This document shows positions 1 through 7,323 of a stretch of DNA of 64,000 nt, piece after piece. Source of the stretch: Niastella caeni (GTDB lineage Bacteria; Bacteroidota; Bacteroidia; Chitinophagales; Chitinophagaceae). Under the pieces are notes generated by a model that saw only the letters and a list, made by a program, of their open reading frames with translations, was not told where the DNA came from and did no database searches. A program made the translations under genes and the position numbers. The stretch spans positions 338,735-402,734 of the forward strand of contig NZ_STFF01000007.1 in the NCBI RefSeq assembly GCF_004834005.1. The letters are read 5' to 3'. Numbering within the stretch: position 1 is the stretch's first letter; each line of letters starts with the position of its first letter.

Positions 1-149
1 AAGCAGCATGAACAGTAAAAATTTTCTCATAGCTTAGACGGCAATTCCGTTATAAAGGTTTTTGGGAAAAAAGCGGATTACCATCACTCAAATCTACAAT
101 CTTTCACCTGTTTTTTACAATGCTCCTTCCTTCACCCATCATAGCCATT

Positions 150-770
150 TTATATATGATCTATGCGTATCCATCGCATGCCAGCGGCCTCAGCAGCCTG
201 CACACCCGCCTGCCCGTCTTCAAAGACGAGGCACCGGGAAGGGTCAACACCTAAACGCTCCGCTGCATGTAAAAAAGGATCGGGGTAAGGTTTGCCCCGG
301 GATGTTTCACCGGCGCATACCAATACTTCTACAAGCGAGGTAATACCGAGTTGCTGAAGGGTGGTGGAAACTGAGACCCGGCTGCCACCAGACACTACAC
401 CGATACGAACCTTTTGGGCATGTGCTTTCAGATGTGCTACCACAAATTCGATAGGCTTTGTATCAGCGATAAAAGTTTCCTCATACAATTGGTTCTTTAG
501 CTGCGTAAAATTGGCCGGGTTAAAACTACCATCATACCGTTTCCTGATCTCCTCCGCAACCTGAATAATAGGCCAGCCTGCCAGTTCATCGATAATTGTA
601 TCATCCAGCGCAAACCCATACATAAGCGCTGCTGCGCGGTAAGAGGCCTTGTGCCCGCCCATGTTATCAGCAAGTGTTCCATCACAATCATACAGAAAGG
701 CATCATAATCCCCGTTGCTCAGCCCGGTAAGGATCGTTTGTTTTTTTGTTACAATAGAAGCACCGTTCAT
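150..770 (-). CDS. HAD-superfamily phosphatase / beta-phosphoglucomutase-like hydrolase
   Basis: 206 residues. HAD motif I is DCDGT (nucleophile Asp28, acid Asp30), followed by a helical cap, then VVSGGSR (motif II), a GKPYPDP loop with the conserved lysine (motif III) and VFEDGQAG (motif IV). This is the complete active site of a Mg-dependent phosphohydrolase or phosphomutase of the subfamily I beta-PGM type, in the cytoplasm. Length is normal. It is the last gene of the minus-strand lipid directon, 9 bases after the PAP2-like gene, so it may be co-transcribed. A role in dephosphorylating a lipid-pathway intermediate is only a guess from position; the family has very diverse substrates. Confidence 0.85.
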   Translation of the reverse strand: MNGASIVTKKQTILTGLSNGDYDAFLYDCDGTLADNMGGHKASYRAAALMYGFALDDTIIDELAGWPIIQVAEEIRKRYDGSFNPANFTQLKNQLYEETFIADTKPIEFVVAHLKAHAQKVRIGVVSGGSRVSVSTTLQQLGITSLVEVLVCAGETSRGKPYPDPFLHAAERLGVDPSRCLVFEDGQAGVQAAEAAGMRWIRIDHI

Positions 771-779
771 ACCAATCTA

Positions 780-1712
780 TTAAATAATTTTATGCAAATA
801 AGAATCAAAGAACCTGGAGAACCATCCTGGCCTGTGAACACCGCGCTCCACCAGGAAAATGCCTGCCGCTGCACAACAAATACCCGCCAGTACGTCGAGC
901 ACATAATGATGACTGGTATATACAGCCGAACACCAGATGCCTGCCATGATCACGGCAAAAACAATACTGGCAAACCGGTACCGCCCTTTTAAGCCATAAA
1001 ACAATACGATCACCGGGTAGGAAGAATGTAAAGAAGGCATGGCAGCAAAAACATTCGATCCCTTGGCGTACAAAGATCGAAAAACCGGAACACCCACCAG
1101 TTCGTCGAACCGGTTCAGTCCGGCCGTATTGCCGGGCGTAGACGCGATAAATTTAAATTGATGTTCCTGTACATACCAGGGTGGGGCCGCCGGGTAAATA
1201 TAATACATAACAAAACCGATCATATTCACCACGAAGAACGCCAGGGCGAACCGCAGGAACAAAGGCCGGTTCCTGAAGAATAAATAAGAAGCAAACAACA
1301 GGGGCACCGGTACCCAGCACAAATAAAAGAGGCCACTTAGCAAATCGCCGGCTATGGTGTGATGTTGCCGGAAAAATTCATTGGGGGTAATGGTCCCTGT
1401 TGCAGTAGTAATACCGAACAAATGTTTTTCAGTGTTGTACAATTCGCCAATATGCACATGCCCGAAAGTATAATTGGGAAAGGCTTTCATGTAATCAAAA
1501 ATGATCCAGTACACGATAAAGATCGAAAACCCGGTAATAAACTTCCGCGTAATGCCGGAAGCATAATACAACCCGTTGAATAGGGCGATCAATACCAGTT
1601 GATCGGTCTTGAAGCCTACCAGCCATACAGACAGCAACAGGTATACTGCAGCTATAAGCGTAGTGATTATAACAGTTCGGGGAGCAAAGGGAACAGGAAC
1701 AGATCTAAGCAT
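780..1712 (-). CDS. PAP2/AUR1-like membrane enzyme, probable inositol-phosphoceramide synthase
   Basis: A multi-span membrane protein (about six hydrophobic helices) of 310 residues with the PAP2 active-site motifs: SLHSSYP with its histidine, and TSHHYVLDVLAG with the histidine and aspartate of motif C3. An in-frame ATG exists at 1760, but the ATG at 1712 follows the stop of the upstream hydroxylase gene by two bases and starts right before the first hydrophobic stretch, so I prefer 1712. PAP2 enzymes of the AUR1/Ipt1 type transfer phosphoinositol from phosphatidylinositol to ceramide. Adjacent CDP-alcohol transferase, inositol synthase and ceramide genes support that role here. A simple lipid phosphatase is the alternative. 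Confidence 0.8.
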   Translation of the reverse strand: MLRSVPVPFAPRTVIITTLIAAVYLLLSVWLVGFKTDQLVLIALFNGLYYASGITRKFITGFSIFIVYWIIFDYMKAFPNYTFGHVHIGELYNTEKHLFGITTATGTITPNEFFRQHHTIAGDLLSGLFYLCWVPVPLLFASYLFFRNRPLFLRFALAFFVVNMIGFVMYYIYPAAPPWYVQEHQFKFIASTPGNTAGLNRFDELVGVPVFRSLYAKGSNVFAAMPSLHSSYPVIVLFYGLKGRYRFASIVFAVIMAGIWCSAVYTSHHYVLDVLAGICCAAAGIFLVERGVHRPGWFSRFFDSYLHKII

Positions 1713-1714
1713 GA

Positions 1715-2341
1715 TTACTTTTTCTTCTTGGGAAAACCGGATTGAAAAATAACATCCCACAGGGAGGAGCTTACACCATATCCCTTTGTGGGGTCATCGT
1801 AATGATGAAGCATGTGATGCTGCTTTACCCGCTTCATCAGCCTGCTTTTGAAATTATAATGATGCATGGCATAATGCATCATGTCGTACACCAGGTAGCC
1901 GGCAACAAAACCGGCAAAGAAAGGATATAAGTAGGTTTTATTCGTAAACACCAGTGAAAACAAAAGATAAAAACCTGCAGCCAGTGGAATGCTGGCAGAA
2001 GGCGGCATCACCAGCCGCTTTGCATCTTTCGGGTAATCGTGATGCACGCCGTGGAAAATAAAATGGATCCGCTTTCCCCAGGCGGAAGATGGCTCAAAAT
2101 GAAAAACAAAGCGGTGCAGCACGTACTCAGTGATCGTCCATACCACTAACCCCGCAGCCACCAGCAAAAAATAATGAACTATTGAAATGTTTTTATCAAA
2201 AGCCAGCCATGTCATAACGGCAATAACGGGAACATAAATAAAAAGCGGCACGGAGAAATGCACCTTCGACAATGCTTCCATCCAGTTGCTCCTGAACATC
2301 CTAACAGACTCGGTAGTATTAGAAACATACAGTTTTTTCAT
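1715..2341 (-). CDS. Fatty acid hydroxylase / sterol desaturase superfamily protein
   Basis: 208 residues with paired membrane helices and the histidine clusters of the di-iron hydroxylase superfamily: HRFVFH, HGVHHDYP, HYAMHHY and KQHHMLHHYDD. The size and the HX3H...HHDYP...HHXXHH arrangement match the fatty-acid 2-hydroxylase (FA2H/Scs7) branch, which hydroxylates the N-acyl chain of ceramide using O2 at the membrane. In a cluster that also has serine palmitoyltransferase and ceramide synthase genes, 2-hydroxylation of the ceramide acyl chain is the most likely role (inference). The upstream gap of about 130 bases holds a palindromic repeat. The stop codon is two bases from the next start. 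Confidence 0.85.
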   Translation of the reverse strand: MKKLYVSNTTESVRMFRSNWMEALSKVHFSVPLFIYVPVIAVMTWLAFDKNISIVHYFLLVAAGLVVWTITEYVLHRFVFHFEPSSAWGKRIHFIFHGVHHDYPKDAKRLVMPPSASIPLAAGFYLLFSLVFTNKTYLYPFFAGFVAGYLVYDMMHYAMHHYNFKSRLMKRVKQHHMLHHYDDPTKGYGVSSSLWDVIFQSGFPKKKK

Positions 2342-2395
2342 AGCGAATAAAAATAAGTACTTAGGTTAAGTACAATAATTATGGACTAAACTTTA

Positions 2396-2477
2396 AGTTA
2401 CCAGTTGCCGGTTGCCAGTTTCCGGGGAGGCCTGTGTTTTAAATTTCCCGGTAACAGGTACCTGGTAACCGGGAACT
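2396..2477. repeat. Imperfect inverted repeat overlapping a stop codon
   Basis: Left arm 2396-2427 is built from ccagttgcc-like units and right arm about 2446-2477 from ggtaacaggtacctggtaacc; the reverse complement of one arm resembles the other (AGTT-CCGG ends). It could fold as a long hairpin. The right arm covers the TAG of the DUF4833 gene (2476-2478). It probably belongs to the dispersed palindromic repeats of this genome and may also act as a transcript 3' structure. Confidence 0.6.
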
Positions 2478-3024
2478 ATTTCTCTTTGATCTCACTTTTC
2501 AGCACCTTCTTACGTTCAGCAACAGGCTTATTGGTGTACGGGTCTATGCCGCTTACCTCGAAATATTCTATTTCAGGCGACCACATAGAGCCGCCCGTGA
2601 TCTTTACAAAAATGCTCTTGAGTATCACCATCTTCTTGTTAATGGACGCATAGATCCTGAATTGTTTATCTGCCCCTTTTATCAGGTACATGGTATAGCC
2701 TGCGTAAGAAACCAATCGCACCCGGTAACTGCTGTCTGGTAGCTGCTTTATTTTCACCCCATAAGCAAACGCGCGTTGAATAAAGCTCAGTTCGGCCCTT
2801 TGGCCCTGCTCGGCATATCTTATCCAGAAAACATGTATCGGGTTACTTTCATTCAGTTTCCCATTCTTATAATTGAGCTCATATACGATCGTATTGGTAT
2901 TGGAGGTTCGCTGCAAATAAAACAGTTGATGGGCATTATCTGCCGGCACAGGGAATCCTTCCTGCGCTGCTGCATATAAAGACAATAGGCTGCACAACAC
3001 CATCCCGAAAATGCGTTGTCTCAT
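2476..3024 (-). CDS. DUF4833 domain-containing secreted protein
   Basis: 182 residues. The N-terminus (basic MRQR, then a hydrophobic stretch ending AAAQ around residue 21) is a Sec signal peptide, so the mature protein is periplasmic or surface-located. The body matches what I know of DUF4833, with features such as FYLQRTSNTNTIVYELNY and HVFWIRYAEQGQ. No biochemical role is established to my knowledge. The family is commonly found beside CDP-alcohol phosphotransferase and inositol-phosphate synthase genes in Bacteroidota, as here, where the gene starts two bases after the CDP-alcohol phosphotransferase stop. A role in inositol-lipid handling outside the inner membrane is inference. Confidence 0.8.
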   Translation of the reverse strand: MRQRIFGMVLCSLLSLYAAAQEGFPVPADNAHQLFYLQRTSNTNTIVYELNYKNGKLNESNPIHVFWIRYAEQGQRAELSFIQRAFAYGVKIKQLPDSSYRVRLVSYAGYTMYLIKGADKQFRIYASINKKMVILKSIFVKITGGSMWSPEIEYFEVSGIDPYTNKPVAERKKVLKSEIKEK

Positions 3025-3026
3025 AC

Positions 3027-3728
3027 TTAATTATCAAGCGCTTTTTTTGCGTCCATCAACCTTTTAATAGCGGTAACATTCGTTAAAACGGCCATTACGG
3101 TAATGGGTATTGTAAAAACTGACATTGTTTCAAACACATGGAAAGGAATGCCGGGTACACTCAGCTTATAATCACCACCAATAACTGAAGCCGTAATGCC
3201 ACAGGCAATAGCCGATACGGCTGTTAACACCACTCTTTCCGGCCGCTGCATCAATCCGCCTTTGTTTTGAATTCCCAGTCCTTCACTCCGGGCGCGTGTA
3301 TAGCTTACCATCATAGAGCCGATAAGGGCAATGAAAGCAAACAAAGAGCTCAGGAAATAGTGATGCGCCACCAGGTAATAACAAATGCCAAGGAACATAA
3401 ACAGTTCGCTGTAGCGGTCAAGTACAGAATCGTACAAAGCGCCAAAGCGGGAGCTCATATTGCCTATGCGCGCCACCTGCCCATCGAGCATATCGAACAG
3501 GCCGGCAAAGAGGATACCGGCGCCAGCCCAGCCAACATAAGAGAGATCTCCCCGGTTGCCTTCTTCGGCTCCCACAATAAATACCACAGCTACGCCAATA
3601 TTCAACACAAGGCCGGTAGTGGTAATAAAATTCGGCGTCACGCCTGCTTTTACCAACCCGCGTACCGCAGGATCAATCACACTGTAAATATTTTTTTGCA
3701 AACGGTCACGTATAGCGATCTGGCTCAT
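3027..3728 (-). CDS. CDP-alcohol phosphatidyltransferase, probable phosphatidylinositol(-phosphate) synthase
   Basis: 233 residues with several membrane helices. The full CDP-alcohol phosphotransferase motif DG-x2-AR-x8-G-x3-D-x3-D is present as DGQVARIG...RFG...YDSVLD, including all three metal-binding and catalytic aspartates. The enzyme would join CDP-diacylglycerol to an alcohol head group, here most likely inositol 1-phosphate made by the inositol-phosphate synthase encoded upstream, giving phosphatidylinositol phosphate. The PgpA-like gene in the same run could then remove the phosphate. The motif alone does not exclude a phosphatidylglycerol-phosphate synthase, but the neighbourhood favours inositol. 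Confidence 0.85.
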   Translation of the reverse strand: MSQIAIRDRLQKNIYSVIDPAVRGLVKAGVTPNFITTTGLVLNIGVAVVFIVGAEEGNRGDLSYVGWAGAGILFAGLFDMLDGQVARIGNMSSRFGALYDSVLDRYSELFMFLGICYYLVAHHYFLSSLFAFIALIGSMMVSYTRARSEGLGIQNKGGLMQRPERVVLTAVSAIACGITASVIGGDYKLSVPGIPFHVFETMSVFTIPITVMAVLTNVTAIKRLMDAKKALDN

Positions 3729-3744
3729 AAAATAACTGTTTTAA

Positions 3745-6294
3745 TCAAAATTCAAATCTTGCCCTGGCGCGAATAGCCCAGTTCGGTACATTCGGGTTTT
3801 CCATATAGCTAAGCCGCTTTACCAGGTCTACCCGTAGTATCTTGAAAATATTACCAATCCCTGCATTCGCCTCCATATAGGGCTTGCCAGCCAGCGAGAA
3901 AGTGGTCACTTTGCCCCACTCGTCGGTAGGGAACAGAAACGTTTCTTTGTTAAAGGCCGGGTTATTTTCTTTTCGTACACCGCCTATCACCATTTTAAAA
4001 CCGGCCACTTCACGCAGCTTCAACTTTTTGATGAAGGGCAGCTTATTAAAAATAAATCCATTGAAATAATAATCGGTGCTTACCGATGCATAGTGGTCGC
4101 TTACAAACTCCATGAAGTTCATCATGTTGAAAGAATTAAGCTGATACGCATATGTTTGGTTGGCCCGGTGAATGGTGAGCAAAGGGTAGGGGACCTGTCC
4201 GAAAATATTCCCGGCCTCTGTAACCACATCGGCATAACCGAATTGCGAGAAATAGAATCGCTTGAAAATATTTAACGTCAGTTGCTGGTAATTATAATCC
4301 CCGTTCACGAATCCTCTGATACCTGAAATATAGCGAAGGCGAAAAATAGGATACTTGTTATTGATCGGGATGCGGTAGGTTTTTCCCTGGTAAAACTGTT
4401 CATGGGGCGCCCAGCGCAGTTCAGCCGAAAGTTCTGTAGTGGTAATGTTGGGAATGTTGGCGACGCCACTGCCATTCAACTTTTCATAAACAATGTTACC
4501 GGCCGGCTGTTGCTTCCAGTTTTTGAACCCTAATGTATAGCTGATGTTCTTGCCAAACTCCCGCACATACTCGGCAATGAAAATATCATTGTACAGCCAC
4601 TTATTATTATCGCCCCGCTTAAACGAGAGCAGGAAATTATCTTCCTGTACAAACTGCAGTTCCTGTCCCGGGATTTTTGTATCATGTTGATAGCTCAGCC
4701 GCAAGAAATTCAATGGGAAAGAATAGATCGATTTATTGTTGAAAGAATAAGCGCCTGATAAAAAATACTTCCAACGTTCGTCTTTAAAGCCATAAGCGGC
4801 ATAGGTTTCAAAATACAGCCGCTTACTGAACTTTGGTGTGGTACGGCCGCCAAACCGCAGCCTGAAACCTTCCACGGGGTTGAAACTATAAAAGGCATTC
4901 ACGGGCCCAATGTCGAACGGACCTGCTGCTTTATATCCTGCCAGCAGAAAAGTGGCCCAGTCCATCATGCGGCGGTACGACTTCATATGCTGAAGGCTGT
5001 CCATGTTGGCATAAGCCTTTTCTTCGGTAGCAGACAAGGCTGTATGCCGGTTAGCTGTCCAGAAACTGTCGATGGCGCCTGCAGGCGCATCAACGATCAC
5101 TTCGGGTTTGCCTTCATACACCGAGTCGGCAGCGGGCTGGTTGATCACATAATTCTTATAAGAAACGGTGCGCTCGCCCACCAGGCCGCCGGTAGCTTTT
5201 TTAGACAAGGCAAATTCGGAGAGGATATTGCTCATCACCACGTGGTAGCGGCCATCGGTGCCGCGTTCGAAATCCTGTTTAATGCGCAGCTCCCTTGTCC
5301 AGTTGATGTTGGCATGTTTGGTCAGGCTCATCTGGATCTTTTGAACTGCATAGTTGCCATCGAGCGTAATGAACATGGAACCCCTGAACAAAAGGTCGTT
5401 GGGATTGCGCGGTGCAAAAGTAAGTTTCACCAGTTTGATGCCGTCCAGCTCTACTGTATCGCCTACATAAAACCGATAGAAAGTAGGAGCGAGGTCTGAA
5501 ATAGGACTGAGCAACTGGTTCGATAACAACATGAGATTTGGTTCGTAAATATCAATGGGCGTATACATGCTGTTCAGGTAGCGTGTAATGCCATCGTTGT
5601 CTACAAACTCGCCCAGGTTTACCTTCTTCTTTGCCAGCACATATGTTTTTTCTTTTGAAGGATCTTTTCTGAAGAACTTGTTTGAAAGGGTTTCCTCCAG
5701 GTATACCGGTACCAGCGCCTTTCCTTCGAGCTTGGAAGTATCCTGGTTTTCGAGCAAAAATTTGTAATTCTTTAAAAGCCGGTTGTTCATCAGCTTTTCA
5801 GGCTTATTCGTAAGCGACAATTCCATCTTCTCGTATTGCTGGTATTGTACATAATCAAAAGCGCTCATCCTGTTGCGATCCCTGTTGTCAACCACCTTTC
5901 TGATAAGGTCAACCGCCGGGTTATTCCTGTTGCTGTATTTGCCCCGCTTTCTCGAATTCACCACCACGGCCTTCATTTCTTCTACTTCCATGTTTATATC
6001 AAGGTCCTGCGTAATGCCGGCCTCAATTTTTTTACGCAACACTTTATATCCATTGAAAGAAAACTCCAGCGTAGTATTTTTCGGGTTATTGGTGGAAATG
6101 CTATAACTGCCATCTTCGCCGCTCACCACGCCCTTGCTACCCCTGAAATAAATACTTACAAAAGAAAGCGGCGCATGCGTTTGGGCATCTCTTACAATTC
6201 CCCTGACCACTGTTTGGGCCTGCGCACAAACAATGAAGCAGGTAACAAAGAGGAATAAGGCCAGGCCTTTCTTACTATCGATCAAACTAATCAT
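3745..6294 (-). CDS. DUF5686 / carboxypeptidase-regulatory-like outer membrane protein
   Basis: 849 residues. A signal peptide ends near CAQAQ (residue 27). Residues about 28-115 form a CarboxypepD_reg-like beta-sandwich (VVRGIVRDAQTHAPLSFVSI, EDGSYSIST). The long remainder resembles DUF5686, and its alternating aromatic and polar strands ending in RARARFEF suggest an outer-membrane beta-barrel. The start overlaps the end of gtrA by eight bases, so it is translationally coupled to the lipid genes. Function is unknown. A surface or lipid-trafficking role is inference from its place between inositol and sphingolipid enzymes. It has no TonB plug domain, so it is not a SusC-type receptor. Confidence 0.8.
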   Translation of the reverse strand: MISLIDSKKGLALFLFVTCFIVCAQAQTVVRGIVRDAQTHAPLSFVSIYFRGSKGVVSGEDGSYSISTNNPKNTTLEFSFNGYKVLRKKIEAGITQDLDINMEVEEMKAVVVNSRKRGKYSNRNNPAVDLIRKVVDNRDRNRMSAFDYVQYQQYEKMELSLTNKPEKLMNNRLLKNYKFLLENQDTSKLEGKALVPVYLEETLSNKFFRKDPSKEKTYVLAKKKVNLGEFVDNDGITRYLNSMYTPIDIYEPNLMLLSNQLLSPISDLAPTFYRFYVGDTVELDGIKLVKLTFAPRNPNDLLFRGSMFITLDGNYAVQKIQMSLTKHANINWTRELRIKQDFERGTDGRYHVVMSNILSEFALSKKATGGLVGERTVSYKNYVINQPAADSVYEGKPEVIVDAPAGAIDSFWTANRHTALSATEEKAYANMDSLQHMKSYRRMMDWATFLLAGYKAAGPFDIGPVNAFYSFNPVEGFRLRFGGRTTPKFSKRLYFETYAAYGFKDERWKYFLSGAYSFNNKSIYSFPLNFLRLSYQHDTKIPGQELQFVQEDNFLLSFKRGDNNKWLYNDIFIAEYVREFGKNISYTLGFKNWKQQPAGNIVYEKLNGSGVANIPNITTTELSAELRWAPHEQFYQGKTYRIPINNKYPIFRLRYISGIRGFVNGDYNYQQLTLNIFKRFYFSQFGYADVVTEAGNIFGQVPYPLLTIHRANQTYAYQLNSFNMMNFMEFVSDHYASVSTDYYFNGFIFNKLPFIKKLKLREVAGFKMVIGGVRKENNPAFNKETFLFPTDEWGKVTTFSLAGKPYMEANAGIGNIFKILRVDLVKRLSYMENPNVPNWAIRARARFEF

Positions 6295-6781
6295 CTTCTA
6301 TCCAATTATTGCTGAACACAAAATTCTTTTGCAGGGGATAATTATACAGGAAAGCAACCAGCAGCGATGTCACTACTTTTGATACGGTGTAATGCCAACC
6401 AGCCTGGCAGGCCAGTACATATACACCACCCGTATTCAATAGCAAATTGCCGGCCCATACCAGCGCATACTTCCACAGTTGCCTTACTGCTTCTAAATTT
6501 ATGCTAAACGCTAAACGCTTAACGCCTAACGCGAAATACAGTTTAATATGGTGCATTTCGTTCTGCGTTCTGCGTTCCGCGTTAGGCATTCTGCGTGTAT
6601 CTCCTGCCTGAAAAACCCAATGCCTGCCTATCAAAAAATTAATAATACCTCCCGTTACTGTACCTGCCGCTGCCGCCATTACCACATTTGTTCTGCACAC
6701 TTGCACCAACAGCACGGTTATCAAAAAATCACTTAGTGAGGCTGCCAGCGATGCTATATTGGCTTTCAGAAAAGTGATCAT
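6287..6781 (-). CDS. GtrA-like membrane protein with an in-frame repeat insertion
   Basis: GtrA family proteins are small four-helix membrane proteins linked to polyprenyl-linked sugar transfer or flipping. I place the start at 6781 (MITFLKANIASLAASL); the upstream in-frame ATG at 6868 lies inside a low-complexity repeat and adds a non-family leader. Helices 1-2 include GGIINFLIGRHWVF, a typical GtrA motif. Between helices 2 and 3 about 35 residues (RRMPNAERRTQNE to LAFSI) are encoded by a short inverted repeat and are not family sequence. Helices 3-4 then continue normally (VWAGNLLLNTGGVYVLAC, YNYPLQKNFVF). It may help present inositol or glycosyl head groups (inference). Confidence 0.75.
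   Translation of the reverse strand: MITFLKANIASLAASLSDFLITVLLVQVCRTNVVMAAAAGTVTGGIINFLIGRHWVFQAGDTRRMPNAERRTQNEMHHIKLYFALGVKRLAFSINLEAVRQLWKYALVWAGNLLLNTGGVYVLACQAGWHYTVSKVVTSLLVAFLYNYPLQKNFVFSNNWIEDD
6498..6600. repeat. Low-complexity inverted repeat inserted in gtrA
   Basis: The left arm (about 6501-6537) repeats the unit taaacgc and the right arm (about 6556-6597) repeats ttctgcgt; both contain gcctaacgcg on one strand or its complement, with cgaaat/atttcg near the centre. The element is in frame, has no stop in the gtrA reading frame, and lengthens a loop between membrane helices. Confidence 0.65.
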
Positions 6782-6789
6782 TGGTAATA

Positions 6790-6893
6790 CAAAAATTTTG
6801 TGATTTTGAGGTTTCGGGATTTCTAGATTTCGCAATGTATTAAGTTGCTGAGCAATATAAAATCTCAAAATCTCTAAATCGCAAAATCAGAAA
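6790..6893. repeat. AT-rich inverted repeat between gtrA and the pgpA-like gene
   Basis: Left arm 6791-6833 and right arm about 6860-6893 are built from gattttg/agatttcg units and their complements (for example aaatctctaaatcgcaaaat). The right arm encodes the last residues and TAG of the PgpA-like protein, so the repeat supplies that gene's 3' end. It also creates a false upstream start for gtrA. Confidence 0.6.
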
Positions 6894-7323
6894 TAACAAT
6901 CAGCAGCCATAAGATCAAGTGGGCATAAATACCTGCCAGTACATCATCGGCCATTACGCCTATGCCACGCGGCAGCAATTCTGCCTTTCTTATGCCCAGC
7001 GGTTTTATAATATCGAAAAAACGGAAGAGCGCACAGCCTGTAATGATATACACACCACTATGTGGTAAAAAGGCAAGTGTTATCATCATGCCTGCTACTT
7101 CGTCAATAACGATCTTGTTGCTATCGTGTTCCCAAAAGGTTTCCATTTTGGTAGCGCTCCATGTTCCGGCAGCCAGTAAAAGGGCCAGCAGCAAAACCTG
7201 GTAAACATACCCTATGGGAAAAAAATACCAGGCTATACAAAAAACAACTGCGGCGGCTGTACCTCCTCCCTTTATGAGGCCAATGCCACCTGCAGTTGCT
7301 ATGATGCTGGCGATTAGCCTCAT
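6874..7323 (-). CDS. PgpA-like phosphatase, probable phosphatidylinositol-phosphate phosphatase
   Basis: 149 residues, a normal length for PgpA. Motifs KGGGT, DEVAGM, FRFFDIIKP and GIGVMADDVLAGIYA are present, which include the acidic metal-binding residues of the phosphatidylglycerophosphatase A family. It is an inner-membrane protein with about four helices. It overlaps the inositol-phosphate synthase gene by four bases (ATGA), showing translational coupling. In this setting it probably dephosphorylates phosphatidylinositol phosphate to phosphatidylinositol; the classical role on phosphatidylglycerol phosphate is the alternative. The last residues are encoded by a palindromic repeat, so the C-terminus may have been replaced. 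Confidence 0.8.
   Translation of the reverse strand: MRLIASIIATAGGIGLIKGGGTAAAVVFCIAWYFFPIGYVYQVLLLALLLAAGTWSATKMETFWEHDSNKIVIDEVAGMMITLAFLPHSGVYIITGCALFRFFDIIKPLGIRKAELLPRGIGVMADDVLAGIYAHLILWLLIVISDFAI

Noticed and set aside
23..343. Plus-strand frame at the left end
   Set aside because: It is antisense to the HAD phosphatase gene, whose motifs are complete.
6782..6868. Upstream start of GtrA
   Set aside because: This part is encoded by an inverted repeat and has no similarity to the family.
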